13,682 bases of DNA. It comes from RYN-425 sp035542755 (lineage in GTDB: Bacteria; Patescibacteriota; Saccharimonadia; Saccharimonadales; UBA10212). The stretch lies in assembly GCA_035542755.1 (NCBI GenBank), contig DATKKU010000026.1:1-13682 (forward strand), written 5' to 3'. This document shows, piece by piece, positions 1-5,939 of this stretch. The number at the start of each line of letters is the position of its first letter. Positions within the stretch are counted from its first letter, which is position 1. The notes under the pieces were generated by a model. It saw only the letters and a list, made by a program, of their open reading frames with translations, was not told the DNA's origin and did not search any database. The position numbers and the translations under genes were made by a program.

Positions 1-36
1 TCCGCTCGCAAAAAGCGCCAGTTTACCAAGCGCTAA
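1..36 (+). CDS. C-terminal tail of a basic protein (5' truncated by window edge)
   Basis: Frame 1 reads eleven residues, SARKKRQFTKR, and stops at TAA (34-36). Five of the eleven are Lys or Arg, as in the tails of small ribosomal or other RNA-binding proteins. The stop is followed 14 nt later by a perfect hairpin, which fits a gene end. Too little is visible to name the protein. The frame of the next gene is also open to the left edge, so the reading here rests on the basic composition and the hairpin position. Confidence 0.4.
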   Translation, partial: SARKKRQFTKR

Positions 37-50
37 TTTTAAGCGGAGTT

Positions 51-83
51 CATTCTGGCGACATTTGCCAGAATGTTATAGAG
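51..83 (+). terminator. Perfect 9-bp hairpin, possible terminator or operator
   Basis: CATTCTGGC (51-59) and GCCAGAATG (67-75) are perfect inverted repeats with a 7-nt loop. The hairpin lies just after the first reading frame stops, so it may terminate that gene. No clean T-run follows (TTATAGAGTGTTCTT). The last two bases of the right arm (T74, G75) also form the TG of an extended -10 element for the next gene, so an operator role is equally possible. Confidence 0.45.
74..82 (+). promoter_or_regulatory. Extended -10 promoter for the 353-aa gene
   Basis: TGtTATAGA (74-82) has the TG-n-(-10) layout and ends 10 nt before the ATG at 93. No Shine-Dalgarno sequence lies between. No convincing -35 is seen; the position is occupied by the hairpin. 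A start site near 88-90 would give an almost leaderless mRNA. Confidence 0.4.
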
Positions 84-92
84 TGTTCTTAT

Positions 93-1154
93 ATGAGCGA
101 GATGGAGCCTACTCAGCCGTATGACTACATGCTTGATTTACGTCTCGCCGTAGGCCAGGCTGATGTTTACATCAATGAGGCTCCAAGCGATAGACTGCGC
201 ATTCGCCGCTCCAGAGAAGTCATAGAAGAACTCAACGGCCTGATAATGGAAAGTTATCTGCACGAACCAGTAACCGTCTTTGGAATTCATAAAAAAGCAT
301 CTTTTGCTAAGGACGGGGGCATACACGTTTATCTAAAAGACGGTGCATCTTCGGGATTATCGGATGGCTTTGTGGTCGCTGATTTAGAGCAGGACTTTGA
401 CGACATAGAGCATATGGGTTCAAAGCGGCAGCTAGAATTTCTGCAGAAACTCCGTGAACAATCGCTTGGACGACATGTGGTCAGCCATCTCCTAACCTCT
501 ACCGACGGCTACTCTCTGCACAGGACTGACTTTTTATTCCAGGCCGACTTTAGAATGCGCATCCTGGCTCCAGCTTTTACGTCTTACTTGTTTACGGATA
601 GCGAAACAGAGATACCCCAAGATTCGCTGACGCTAGAGACGGAGCGGATTATAAGCACTGCCGACCCTGAAAGCCAAAGGCTGATTCAGATTATTGAAGA
701 AGATATATCTAGGGCCGACGAGCCGCTGGGAGCACTAATACATAGCGCCAGAAAATTTAGAGGTCTAGGCGACAAGCCCGGGCGGGGCTCTCAGGCGCCC
801 CTGCAGTCTGCGCTGGTGATTCGCCTGCAGCAGATTCTTGACGAGCCGCTATTTGGGCAGGCCTACCAGTTTGAAAATGGTTTGCCGGTCTGCCTTGTAC
901 CGCAAGCTAACGGCAGGGTCGCGACCAGAAATGTAGACATTGAAAACTACCAAGTCGTGTTTACTGATATAGCGGTAGCTCCACATTTTGAGAAAACCGC
1001 CGGAGCGGAGCATGGGTCATTTACAGACGAGCGGGCACTCCACCTAGTTGGTTACCCGCTGGACGCTGGAAAGTTGGACTACGAATCTATAGTCATAGTG
1101 CCGTTGGAGCACATGTACGACCAGAAGTATACTCGCCTAGAGGATACTCCGTAG
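93..1154 (+). CDS. Hypothetical protein, 353 aa
   Basis: I do not recognise this protein. It is acidic and soluble, with no signal peptide, membrane segment, P-loop or cysteine cluster. An N-terminal part (about residues 15-115) mixes helices with beta-rich stretches such as EPVTVFGIHKK and GGIHVYLKDG. The middle (about 190-240) is helical and charged. The C-terminal part is again beta-rich (VVFTDIAVAPHF, YESIVIVPLEHMY). The ATG at 93 was chosen because a TG-n-TATAGA element ends 10 nt upstream. The frame stays open to the window edge, and a second in-frame ATG follows at 102, so the start is not certain. It is probably a single-gene unit, since trpS downstream has its own promoter. A function cannot be assigned from sequence. 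Confidence 0.75.
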   Translation: MSEMEPTQPYDYMLDLRLAVGQADVYINEAPSDRLRIRRSREVIEELNGLIMESYLHEPVTVFGIHKKASFAKDGGIHVYLKDGASSGLSDGFVVADLEQDFDDIEHMGSKRQLEFLQKLREQSLGRHVVSHLLTSTDGYSLHRTDFLFQADFRMRILAPAFTSYLFTDSETEIPQDSLTLETERIISTADPESQRLIQIIEEDISRADEPLGALIHSARKFRGLGDKPGRGSQAPLQSALVIRLQQILDEPLFGQAYQFENGLPVCLVPQANGRVATRNVDIENYQVVFTDIAVAPHFEKTAGAEHGSFTDERALHLVGYPLDAGKLDYESIVIVPLEHMYDQKYTRLEDTP

Positions 1155-1178
1155 ATAAACTTACTAAGGTTAATGGGT

Positions 1179-1184
1179 TATAAT
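1179..1184 (+). promoter_or_regulatory. -10 box of the trpS operon, leaderless spacing
   Basis: A perfect TATAAT at 1179-1184 ends 8 nt before the trpS ATG (1193). Transcription starting about 7 nt downstream would begin at or within 2 nt of the start codon. AGGA at 1187-1190 is too close to the ATG to be a normal ribosome-binding site. No good -35 is seen. Confidence 0.6.
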
Positions 1185-1192
1185 TTAGGATA

Positions 1193-2230
1193 ATGGCAAA
1201 AGAAGTTATATTGACCGGTATCAGGGCCAATAATGATTTACATATTGGCAACTATTTTGGGGCGCTACTGCCCATTATTGACATGGCTAAAAACCGCTCG
1301 CAGGATTACCAGGTCAATTTATTTGTGCCGGACCTGCACAGCTTTACGACGCCGATTGACCATTCCAAGTTGCAGCAGCAAATCATACACAATCTGAAGA
1401 TCTTTACTGCCGCGGGCTTACCACTAGATAATCCCGATATCCGGATTTACCGTCAAAGCTATATCCCAGCACACTCTGAGCTAACTTGGATCCTAGATTG
1501 TTTTACAACTTTCGGCGAAATGCGCCGGATGACGCAGTTCAAAGAAAAAGCCTACAAAACCGATAACGAAGATGAGATTAATGCCTCCGTGGGAGTTTTC
1601 AACTATCCGGTACTAATGGCCGCGGATATTCTTCTTTACGGCGCTAAATACGTGCCGGTTGGCGATGACCAAACGCAGCATTTAGAGTTCACTCGCGACA
1701 TTGCCGAGCGAATGAACAAGCAGTTCGGTGAGCTATTCATAGTGCCAGACCCGGTAGCTAAGCAGCACGAGCTGTTCGGCAAAGACCAAGGCCTGCGGAT
1801 TCGCGACCTAGCCGACCCAACCAAGAAAATGAGCAAAAGTGACGATAGTGCTAAGGGGGTAATTTTCATGGGTGATAGCCCCGACGAGGCGGCTGCCAAA
1901 ATCATGAGTTCTACTACTGACAGCGAACTTGTAGTCGGTCCGAATCCTGACTTCAACACTCGGCCAGGCGTTACAAATCTAGTGCAAATCCTGAAACTGC
2001 TCCAACCTGGCTCAACTACAGATATGAGTCAAATGTCGTACAAAGATTTTAAGCTGGTTGTCGCCAACGCTACCAAAGATTTTTTGAGTGATTTTCAGGC
2101 CAAACTCGCTCAAGTAGATGAAGCCAAACTTATGCAAAAGCTAGAGTCTGATGAAAAAGCAATGACCGAAGTTGCCAACACCACGCTCTATAAAGTTCAG
2201 CAAGCGGTGGGCTTAAGACCCGCCGCTTGA
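1193..2230 (+). CDS. trpS: Tryptophanyl-tRNA synthetase
   Basis: Class Ic aminoacyl-tRNA synthetase that activates tryptophan with ATP and charges tRNA-Trp in the cytoplasm. The ATP-binding signature HIGN is at residues 17-20 (LHIGNYFGAL), the usual TrpS form of HIGH. KMSKS is intact at 212-216. The segments NYPVLMAADILLYGA (137-151) and VPVGDDQTQHLE (154-165) are typical TrpS active-site regions. At 345 aa the length is normal for bacterial TrpS. The ATG at 1193 starts MAKEVILTGIRANN directly ahead of HIGN, leaving no room for a shorter start, and a perfect -10 lies 8 nt upstream. It is the first gene of a tight operon: the RluD-like gene starts 4 nt after its TGA stop. The identification is secure. 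Confidence 0.97.
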   Translation: MAKEVILTGIRANNDLHIGNYFGALLPIIDMAKNRSQDYQVNLFVPDLHSFTTPIDHSKLQQQIIHNLKIFTAAGLPLDNPDIRIYRQSYIPAHSELTWILDCFTTFGEMRRMTQFKEKAYKTDNEDEINASVGVFNYPVLMAADILLYGAKYVPVGDDQTQHLEFTRDIAERMNKQFGELFIVPDPVAKQHELFGKDQGLRIRDLADPTKKMSKSDDSAKGVIFMGDSPDEAAAKIMSSTTDSELVVGPNPDFNTRPGVTNLVQILKLLQPGSTTDMSQMSYKDFKLVVANATKDFLSDFQAKLAQVDEAKLMQKLESDEKAMTEVANTTLYKVQQAVGLRPAA

Positions 2231-2234
2231 GCTC

Positions 2235-3107
2235 ATGAGACGGTTTAAAGCTACAGTCAAAGATAAAGGTATGCGGGCCGATATAAAAGTCGCGTCTAAG
2301 TACCCGAAGTTTAGTCGCTCGTCTTTGCAGCGATTATTTGAAAAAGGCCTGGTAAATATTAACGGAAGCCTAGCTAAGGCTGCCTACAAACTAAAACCGG
2401 CGGACGTCGTAACCATAGATGATAAATCCCTGAAGACCGTACCCAAAAAATTGAGCCTGCCAGTTATCTACGAGGACGACAACGTGGTAGTTATTGATAA
2501 GCCGGAAGGGGTGCTATCTCACTCCAAGGGCGCAATCAACGAAGAATCAACAGTGGCCAGTTTTATAAGGCCCAAGGTTGCGCCAGAACTTGAGGGTAAC
2601 CGCGCCGGGATTGTTCATAGACTAGACCGTGGCACTAGCGGTGTGATGATTGCAGCAAAAAATGCCGAGACTATGAGCTACCTGCAAAAACAATTCTCTG
2701 CCCGCAAAACCAAGAAGCAGTACGGAGCAATCGTAGAAGGATTGCCACAACCGGCCGAGGCGGTTATTGACATACCCATAATTCGGAACCCCAAAAAGCC
2801 TCAAACTTTTAAGGCCGACGCCGCTGGCAAACCGGCTCAGACACAGTTTAAGATCTTAAAAACTGTTTATAAAAACGATAAGCCCTATTCGCTTATTGAG
2901 CTAAAGCCGCTAACCGGCCGCACTCACCAAATTAGAGTACATATGCGCTACATTGGCCATCCGGTTTTGGGCGACCGAGTTTATGGAACGCCTGGCGAGC
3001 ATTTGTACCTGCACGCTAAATCATTGGAAATAACCCTCCCTGGCGGCGAGCGAAAGGTGTTTAAAGCTGCCGAACCCAAGTATTTTGAGGAGTTTATAAA
3101 TTCATGA
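2235..3107 (+). CDS. RluD/RluA-family pseudouridine synthase
   Basis: Isomerises specific uridines to pseudouridine, most likely in 23S rRNA. An S4 RNA-binding domain occupies about residues 14-60 (RSSLQRLFEKGLVNINGS). The catalytic domain carries HRLDRGTSG at 128-136, with the nucleophile Asp at 131. Farther on is GRTHQIRVHM (228-237) with GHPVLGDRVYG, both family hallmarks. The length (290 aa) is typical. It starts 4 nt after the trpS stop without a clear Shine-Dalgarno sequence, so re-initiation is plausible; an alternative ATG at 2271 would begin right at the S4 domain. Its TGA overlaps the next ATG as ATGA. The substrate site (RluD, RluC or RluB type) cannot be decided, so no symbol is given. 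Confidence 0.93.
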   Translation: MRRFKATVKDKGMRADIKVASKYPKFSRSSLQRLFEKGLVNINGSLAKAAYKLKPADVVTIDDKSLKTVPKKLSLPVIYEDDNVVVIDKPEGVLSHSKGAINEESTVASFIRPKVAPELEGNRAGIVHRLDRGTSGVMIAAKNAETMSYLQKQFSARKTKKQYGAIVEGLPQPAEAVIDIPIIRNPKKPQTFKADAAGKPAQTQFKILKTVYKNDKPYSLIELKPLTGRTHQIRVHMRYIGHPVLGDRVYGTPGEHLYLHAKSLEITLPGGERKVFKAAEPKYFEEFINS

Positions 3108-3976
3108 GTATCGCCGTGCACCCTAAAACCAAAGCTGGTATGGATAGGTATTTGAATCAGCCAAGTCAGGTGCTGGCCATAATCGGCGAAGCCAGAAGCG
3201 GCAAAGCACAGGTTGCTAGGCAGATTGCTGCCCAGCTTCTGGACGTGCCCGAAGAAAAGCTGCAGGCTCACCGGCATTTTATAGTCTTGCAGCGCCTGCC
3301 AAATCAGCGCGATATTTCAATAGATAGTGTCCGGAGTCTGATAAAAGAACTGCGCACCAAGGCCCTGGGCGATGGAAGTATAAAGCGGGTAGTTCTGGTG
3401 GAAGAGGCCGGCAAACTCAGTCAAGAGGCTCAAAACGCCCTTTTAAAGACTTTGGAGCAGCCCAATCCCGACACAGTATTTATTCTGACGCTGGATAGCG
3501 TTCATAGTGTCCTAGTGACAGTCTTATCCAGGTCTACAAAACTAATCGTCTATCCACTTTCGTTGCAGGCGGCCATTGATAGTTATCCCGCTCACACCAA
3601 GCCTGAAGTAGAACTGGCCTGGAATATGAGCGAAGGCGCCGCCGGATTGATTGACGATTTATTGAATTCCGATGAAGATATCGCCGAAAAGCAAGCAGTT
3701 GAAAAGGCTAAACAGTTTCTGGCTAGCGATACCTATCATCGCTTGCTCAGTACGAACGAGTTAACTCAGGATAAGGAGGCGCTAGCGGCTTTTTTAGATG
3801 GCCTGGCAAAATTGCTCAAAGCTCTGCATCACTCAAGTGTCAAAAGTAGTTCTCGCGGCAATAGCCGACGTTTACTGGGCGCCCGGAAGCTGGTAGCCAC
3901 CTCTCAGGCTGCACTTCAAGCCAATGCCTCGGCAAAGCTGGTTATGCTCAACCTGGTTACTAACCTGGGCGTCTAA
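3104..3976 (+). CDS. holB: DNA polymerase III delta'-like clamp-loader subunit
   Basis: An AAA+ clamp-loader subunit that would take part in loading the sliding clamp at replication forks. The degenerate P-loop GEARSGKA sits at residues 28-35 with Ala in place of the final Ser/Thr. The segment KRVVLVEEAGKLSQEAQNAL (94-113), followed by LKTLEQP, matches the Walker B/sensor region of delta-prime and DnaX proteins. LSRS at 141-144 lies at the SRC arginine-finger position. No zinc-binding cysteine cluster is present, unlike DnaX or E. coli delta-prime. At 290 aa it is slightly short for delta-prime. An AGGAG lies 11 nt before the ATG (3088-3092), and the gene overlaps its upstream neighbour by 4 nt, so translation is probably coupled. 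A diverged DnaX-like ATPase is the alternative. The symbol reflects family, not proven orthology. Confidence 0.8.
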   Translation: MSIAVHPKTKAGMDRYLNQPSQVLAIIGEARSGKAQVARQIAAQLLDVPEEKLQAHRHFIVLQRLPNQRDISIDSVRSLIKELRTKALGDGSIKRVVLVEEAGKLSQEAQNALLKTLEQPNPDTVFILTLDSVHSVLVTVLSRSTKLIVYPLSLQAAIDSYPAHTKPEVELAWNMSEGAAGLIDDLLNSDEDIAEKQAVEKAKQFLASDTYHRLLSTNELTQDKEALAAFLDGLAKLLKALHHSSVKSSSRGNSRRLLGARKLVATSQAALQANASAKLVMLNLVTNLGV

Positions 3977-3977
3977 C

Positions 3978-3986
3978 TGGTATAAT
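3978..3986 (+). promoter_or_regulatory. Extended -10 promoter of the TPR gene
   Basis: TGgTATAAT (3978-3986) is a consensus extended -10 that ends 8 nt before the ATG at 3995. It overlaps the end of the upstream operon (stop at 3976) by spacing only 1 nt. There is no Shine-Dalgarno sequence, so the mRNA is probably leaderless. Confidence 0.65.
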
Positions 3987-3994
3987 AAACAGAT

Positions 3995-4648
3995 ATGTAC
4001 GCTTTAGTACTACTGCTGTTTTTCGGCTATTTGGCCTACCGTCACGCCAAGTTATCGGAACACGAGATGGTAATAATTCCGCGCCGAGTCGGCGACCGAC
4101 TCACACGCCTTTGGGAAATAGCCCACCACAGCATGCGCGAGAACAGCCTGCTGCGGGCCGAGAAAGCTCTCCTGACTATTTTAAAAGTGGATGAAAAAAA
4201 TGCCGCCGCCTATAATCGTCTGGGTATTTTGTATGCCAAACAACGCGAATACAAGGACGCCATAGACTGTTTTGAAATTGCCAGCAGCATAGAACCCAGC
4301 GCATCTTCTTTGCACAACCTGGGCTTAATTTATTACGAAACCGAAAACTACGAAAAGGCCGCCACGGCCTTTGAGCAGGCGCTTAAGCTGGAAGGTAATT
4401 TGGCAGCCCGCCACATCGCTTACGCCAAAGTTCAGGAAAAGCTTGGTAACGACAAGCTGATGCTGCAAGAAATAGAGGTCGCCGCTGAGCTGGAACCCAA
4501 CCCCGAGACCTATAAGTTGCTAGAAGGCGCCTATACTTCGCGCGGCATGGACGAAGAGGCTAGGGAAGTGCAAAAGAAGCTCAATAAGCTGGCTTTACCA
4601 GCTGGCAAGCGCCGCCGTATACTCCGACCCCGCCGAGTTGTTATCTAG
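3995..4648 (+). CDS. Membrane-anchored TPR protein
   Basis: Residues 1-16 (MYALVLLLFFGYLAYR) form one N-terminal membrane segment followed by positive charges, which predicts a short anchor with the rest in the cytoplasm. From about residue 35 to 200 there are roughly four to five tetratricopeptide repeats. The clearest is 70-103, with RLGILYAKQREYKDAIDCF; the next, at 104-137, contains NLGLIYYETENYEKAATAF. TPRs are protein-binding scaffolds; no enzyme motif is seen. The C-terminus is strongly basic (KRRRILRPRR). The partner is unknown. The gene has its own consensus extended -10 promoter and ends tail-to-tail with the P-loop kinase on the other strand, overlapping it by 8 bp. Confidence 0.85.
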   Translation: MYALVLLLFFGYLAYRHAKLSEHEMVIIPRRVGDRLTRLWEIAHHSMRENSLLRAEKALLTILKVDEKNAAAYNRLGILYAKQREYKDAIDCFEIASSIEPSASSLHNLGLIYYETENYEKAATAFEQALKLEGNLAARHIAYAKVQEKLGNDKLMLQEIEVAAELEPNPETYKLLEGAYTSRGMDEEAREVQKKLNKLALPAGKRRRILRPRRVVI

Positions 4649-5177
4649 TAACTTTGTCAAAAATTGTGGCGGCTATTTCGCTGGGTTCTTGCACCGACGT
4701 GTCAAACACCTCTTCGCCAGGGATGTGGTAGGTGTCGCGCCAGTACTGCTCTATAGCAAGGTCGCTAATTTTGTACGACACCTGCGGTATAATTCGCTCT
4801 TTATTTCTGGCCAGACAGACTTGCAGCGGAGGGTATAGCAAAAAACTATAAAACGGATAAGAATTGGCCCTTGCCAAGTGAGCGTAGGCGTCATATTGCT
4901 CCGGCCTGGAAGAGTGTATATCTGATATTATTGTCCGGTCAATGTCCATAAGCTCATCAACCAAAAAACAGGCCGATTTTAGGGCAATGTCTCTTCGCCA
5001 CTCGGTTGAGCGTGTCTTATCTATCTGATGCTTAAACACATCTATGTCTACACGACTGACGGTATCGGGCCAATATGTCTCTAACTCGTCTATTACACTA
5101 GACTTACCCGCGCATATAGGCCCACGTACGGCTATAAACACTCGGCTCGGTGCATTTGAGGTAGTTAGCTCTGTCAT
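4641..5177 (-). CDS. P-loop kinase (AAA_33 / nucleotide-kinase-like), 178 aa
   Basis: Soluble protein with a clear Walker A, GPICAGKS at residues 19-26, followed by helix SVIDELE. VDIDVFKH (43-50) lies where kinases of this fold place an acidic phosphate-acceptor-binding residue. A lid-like basic stretch follows (CLARNKERI, 121-129, with Arg124 and Arg128). This pattern fits the small P-loop kinases grouped as AAA_33, including chloramphenicol-phosphotransferase-like and zeta-like proteins; the substrate cannot be told. Its stop is inside the last codons of the convergent TPR gene. Upstream there is no Shine-Dalgarno sequence; a weak TACAGT sits 16 nt before the ATG. With the coiled-coil gene it forms a small minus-strand pair downstream of the tRNAs. 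No adjacent small antitoxin-like partner is obvious apart from the coiled-coil gene. Confidence 0.8.
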   Translation of the reverse strand: MTELTTSNAPSRVFIAVRGPICAGKSSVIDELETYWPDTVSRVDIDVFKHQIDKTRSTEWRRDIALKSACFLVDELMDIDRTIISDIHSSRPEQYDAYAHLARANSYPFYSFLLYPPLQVCLARNKERIIPQVSYKISDLAIEQYWRDTYHIPGEEVFDTSVQEPSEIAATIFDKVTR

Positions 5178-5231
5178 AAATATGGTGCAGCGTACTGTAC
5201 GAAGTAGGCACGCTACTCACTTCATTTTAGT

Positions 5232-5672
5232 CTAGTACAAATCAGAAAACGACATGTAACGTGCAAGTTGACTTAATACAGCGTTCACTTGTTCCATAGT
5301 GAAGCCATCCTCAGGCGTATATTCACCAGAACCCAGCTTACTTGAGGCAATTGCAATAGTTGACCCTGGAAGTGCTAAACCAAGATCTGCATGTTCACGA
5401 CGTAAACAAAGTTGTAAAACATCACCGTATTGATACATAGCAGGAGTGATAGGCGCATCGTGGTCTATGGCAGCTCTTGTTTGATCTGCCTCACGCTGTA
5501 AGCGTACACGCTCACTTTCAAGTTCGGCTGTTTCTTGATCAACAAGTTTTTCATCAGCCTTGGCTGCTAGTCTACCTCGAAAAGCACTAGTAACTCCAAG
5601 TAAGTCGTTTTCACTTTGGAATTCACTTAGTACTTCATTCCGCAGAGGGTGATTTTTCAGGCCTTCACTCAT
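5232..5672 (-). CDS. Hypothetical coiled-coil protein, 146 aa
   Basis: Not recognised. It is a soluble, acidic protein. Residues about 28-75 are a continuous charged helix, probably coiled coil (DEKLVDQETAELESERVRLQ). The C-terminal half (about 80-146) has YQYGDVLQLCLRREHADLGL and ends in a helix with MSFSDLY. The start was set at the ATG at 5672 rather than the TTG at 5690: the ATG gives MSEGLKNHP, and a TATTAT -10 lies 6 nt upstream, so the TTG would fall outside the transcript. The promoter is overlapped by a perfect 8-bp inverted repeat (5680-5702), suggesting repression by a dimeric regulator or by the protein itself. By hand count, 5281-5640 is about 44% GC, slightly lower than nearby genes. 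It may be an acquired gene behind tRNA-Tyr; this is tentative. Confidence 0.7.
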   Translation of the reverse strand: MSEGLKNHPLRNEVLSEFQSENDLLGVTSAFRGRLAAKADEKLVDQETAELESERVRLQREADQTRAAIDHDAPITPAMYQYGDVLQLCLRREHADLGLALPGSTIAIASSKLGSGEYTPEDGFTMEQVNAVLSQLARYMSFSDLY

Positions 5673-5678
5673 AAATAT

Positions 5679-5684
5679 ATAATA
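5679..5684 (-). promoter_or_regulatory. -10 box of the coiled-coil gene
   Basis: TATTAT on the minus strand at 5684-5679 ends 6 nt before the ATG at 5672. There is no Shine-Dalgarno sequence. The box is embedded in the left arm of the inverted repeat at 5680-5702. Confidence 0.45.
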
Positions 5685-5702
5685 CCACAATGTATGGTAT
5701 TA
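5680..5702. promoter_or_regulatory. 8-7-8 palindrome over the coiled-coil gene promoter
   Basis: TAATACCA (5680-5687) and TGGTATTA (5695-5702) are exact inverted repeats with a 7-nt spacer. The site covers the -10 and the -10/-35 spacer, the usual place for a repressor operator. It also lies between the tRNA-Tyr 3' end (5712) and the gene, so a short hairpin terminator for the tRNAs is the alternative. No T-run follows on the minus strand, which favours an operator. Confidence 0.45.
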
Positions 5703-5711
5703 GTAAATATC

Positions 5712-5797
5712 TGGTGCAGGGTGTAGGATTCGAACCTACGAAGGCGAATGCCAACAGATTTACAGTCTGTCGTGTTTGACCGCTTCACTAACCCTGC
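5712..5797 (-). tRNA. tRNA-Tyr (anticodon GUA)
   Basis: Class II tRNA with a long variable arm. The acceptor stem is GCAGGGT/ACCCTGC, followed by discriminator A and an encoded CCA (5714-5712). The anticodon stem-loop is CAGA-CTGTAAA-TCTG, with GTA at 5763-5761, and the T arm is GTAGGTTCGAATCCTAC. It reads UAU/UAC codons. It lies 10 nt after tRNA-Thr on the same strand, so the two are probably cut from one transcript. Confidence 0.97.
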
Positions 5798-5807
5798 ATG
5801 TTAACGA

Positions 5808-5884
5808 TGGAGCCGACGAGCGGATTCGAACCGCTGACCCGCTGTTTACAAAACAGCCGCTCTGGCCAACTGAGCTACGTCGGC
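5808..5884 (-). tRNA. tRNA-Thr (anticodon UGU)
   Basis: The acceptor stem is GCCGACG/CGTCGGC, with discriminator T and an encoded CCA (5810-5808). The D arm is GCTCAGTTGGCCAGAGC. The anticodon stem-loop is GCTGT-TTTGTAA-ACAGC, with TGT at 5850-5848, and the T loop is TTCGAAT. It reads ACA and other ACN codons. It is the first tRNA of a Thr-Tyr pair, preceded by its own promoter. Confidence 0.97.
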
Positions 5885-5899
5885 ATCGGCAACAGAGGT

Positions 5900-5928
5900 A
5901 GTCTAACAAAATAACAGATAAGATTCAA
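5900..5928 (-). promoter_or_regulatory. Promoter of the tRNA-Thr/tRNA-Tyr unit
   Basis: On the minus strand, a -35 TTGAAT (5928-5923) and an extended -10 TGtTAGACT (hexamer 5905-5900) are separated by exactly 17 bp. The hexamer ends 15 nt before the mature tRNA-Thr 5' end. It sits 12 bp or more past the stop of the upstream MprF-like gene, so the tRNAs need not depend on read-through. Confidence 0.6.
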
Positions 5929-5939
5929 ACAAACTTATG

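Noticed and set aside
4600..4660. Copy of the tRNA-Tyr 3' end as an attachment site bounding the kinase/coiled-coil pair
   Set aside because: No match to the tRNA 3' sequence was found near the far end, so integration is not supported by direct repeats.
4638..4838. Plus-strand 66-aa frame after the TPR gene
   Set aside because: It lies fully antisense to the P-loop kinase, which has a clear Walker A; the frame shows no motif or ribosome-binding site.
5673..5690. TTG start extending the coiled-coil gene by six codons
   Set aside because: The ATG at 5672 is 6 nt below a TATTAT -10, so the TTG lies within the promoter and palindrome and would not be transcribed.
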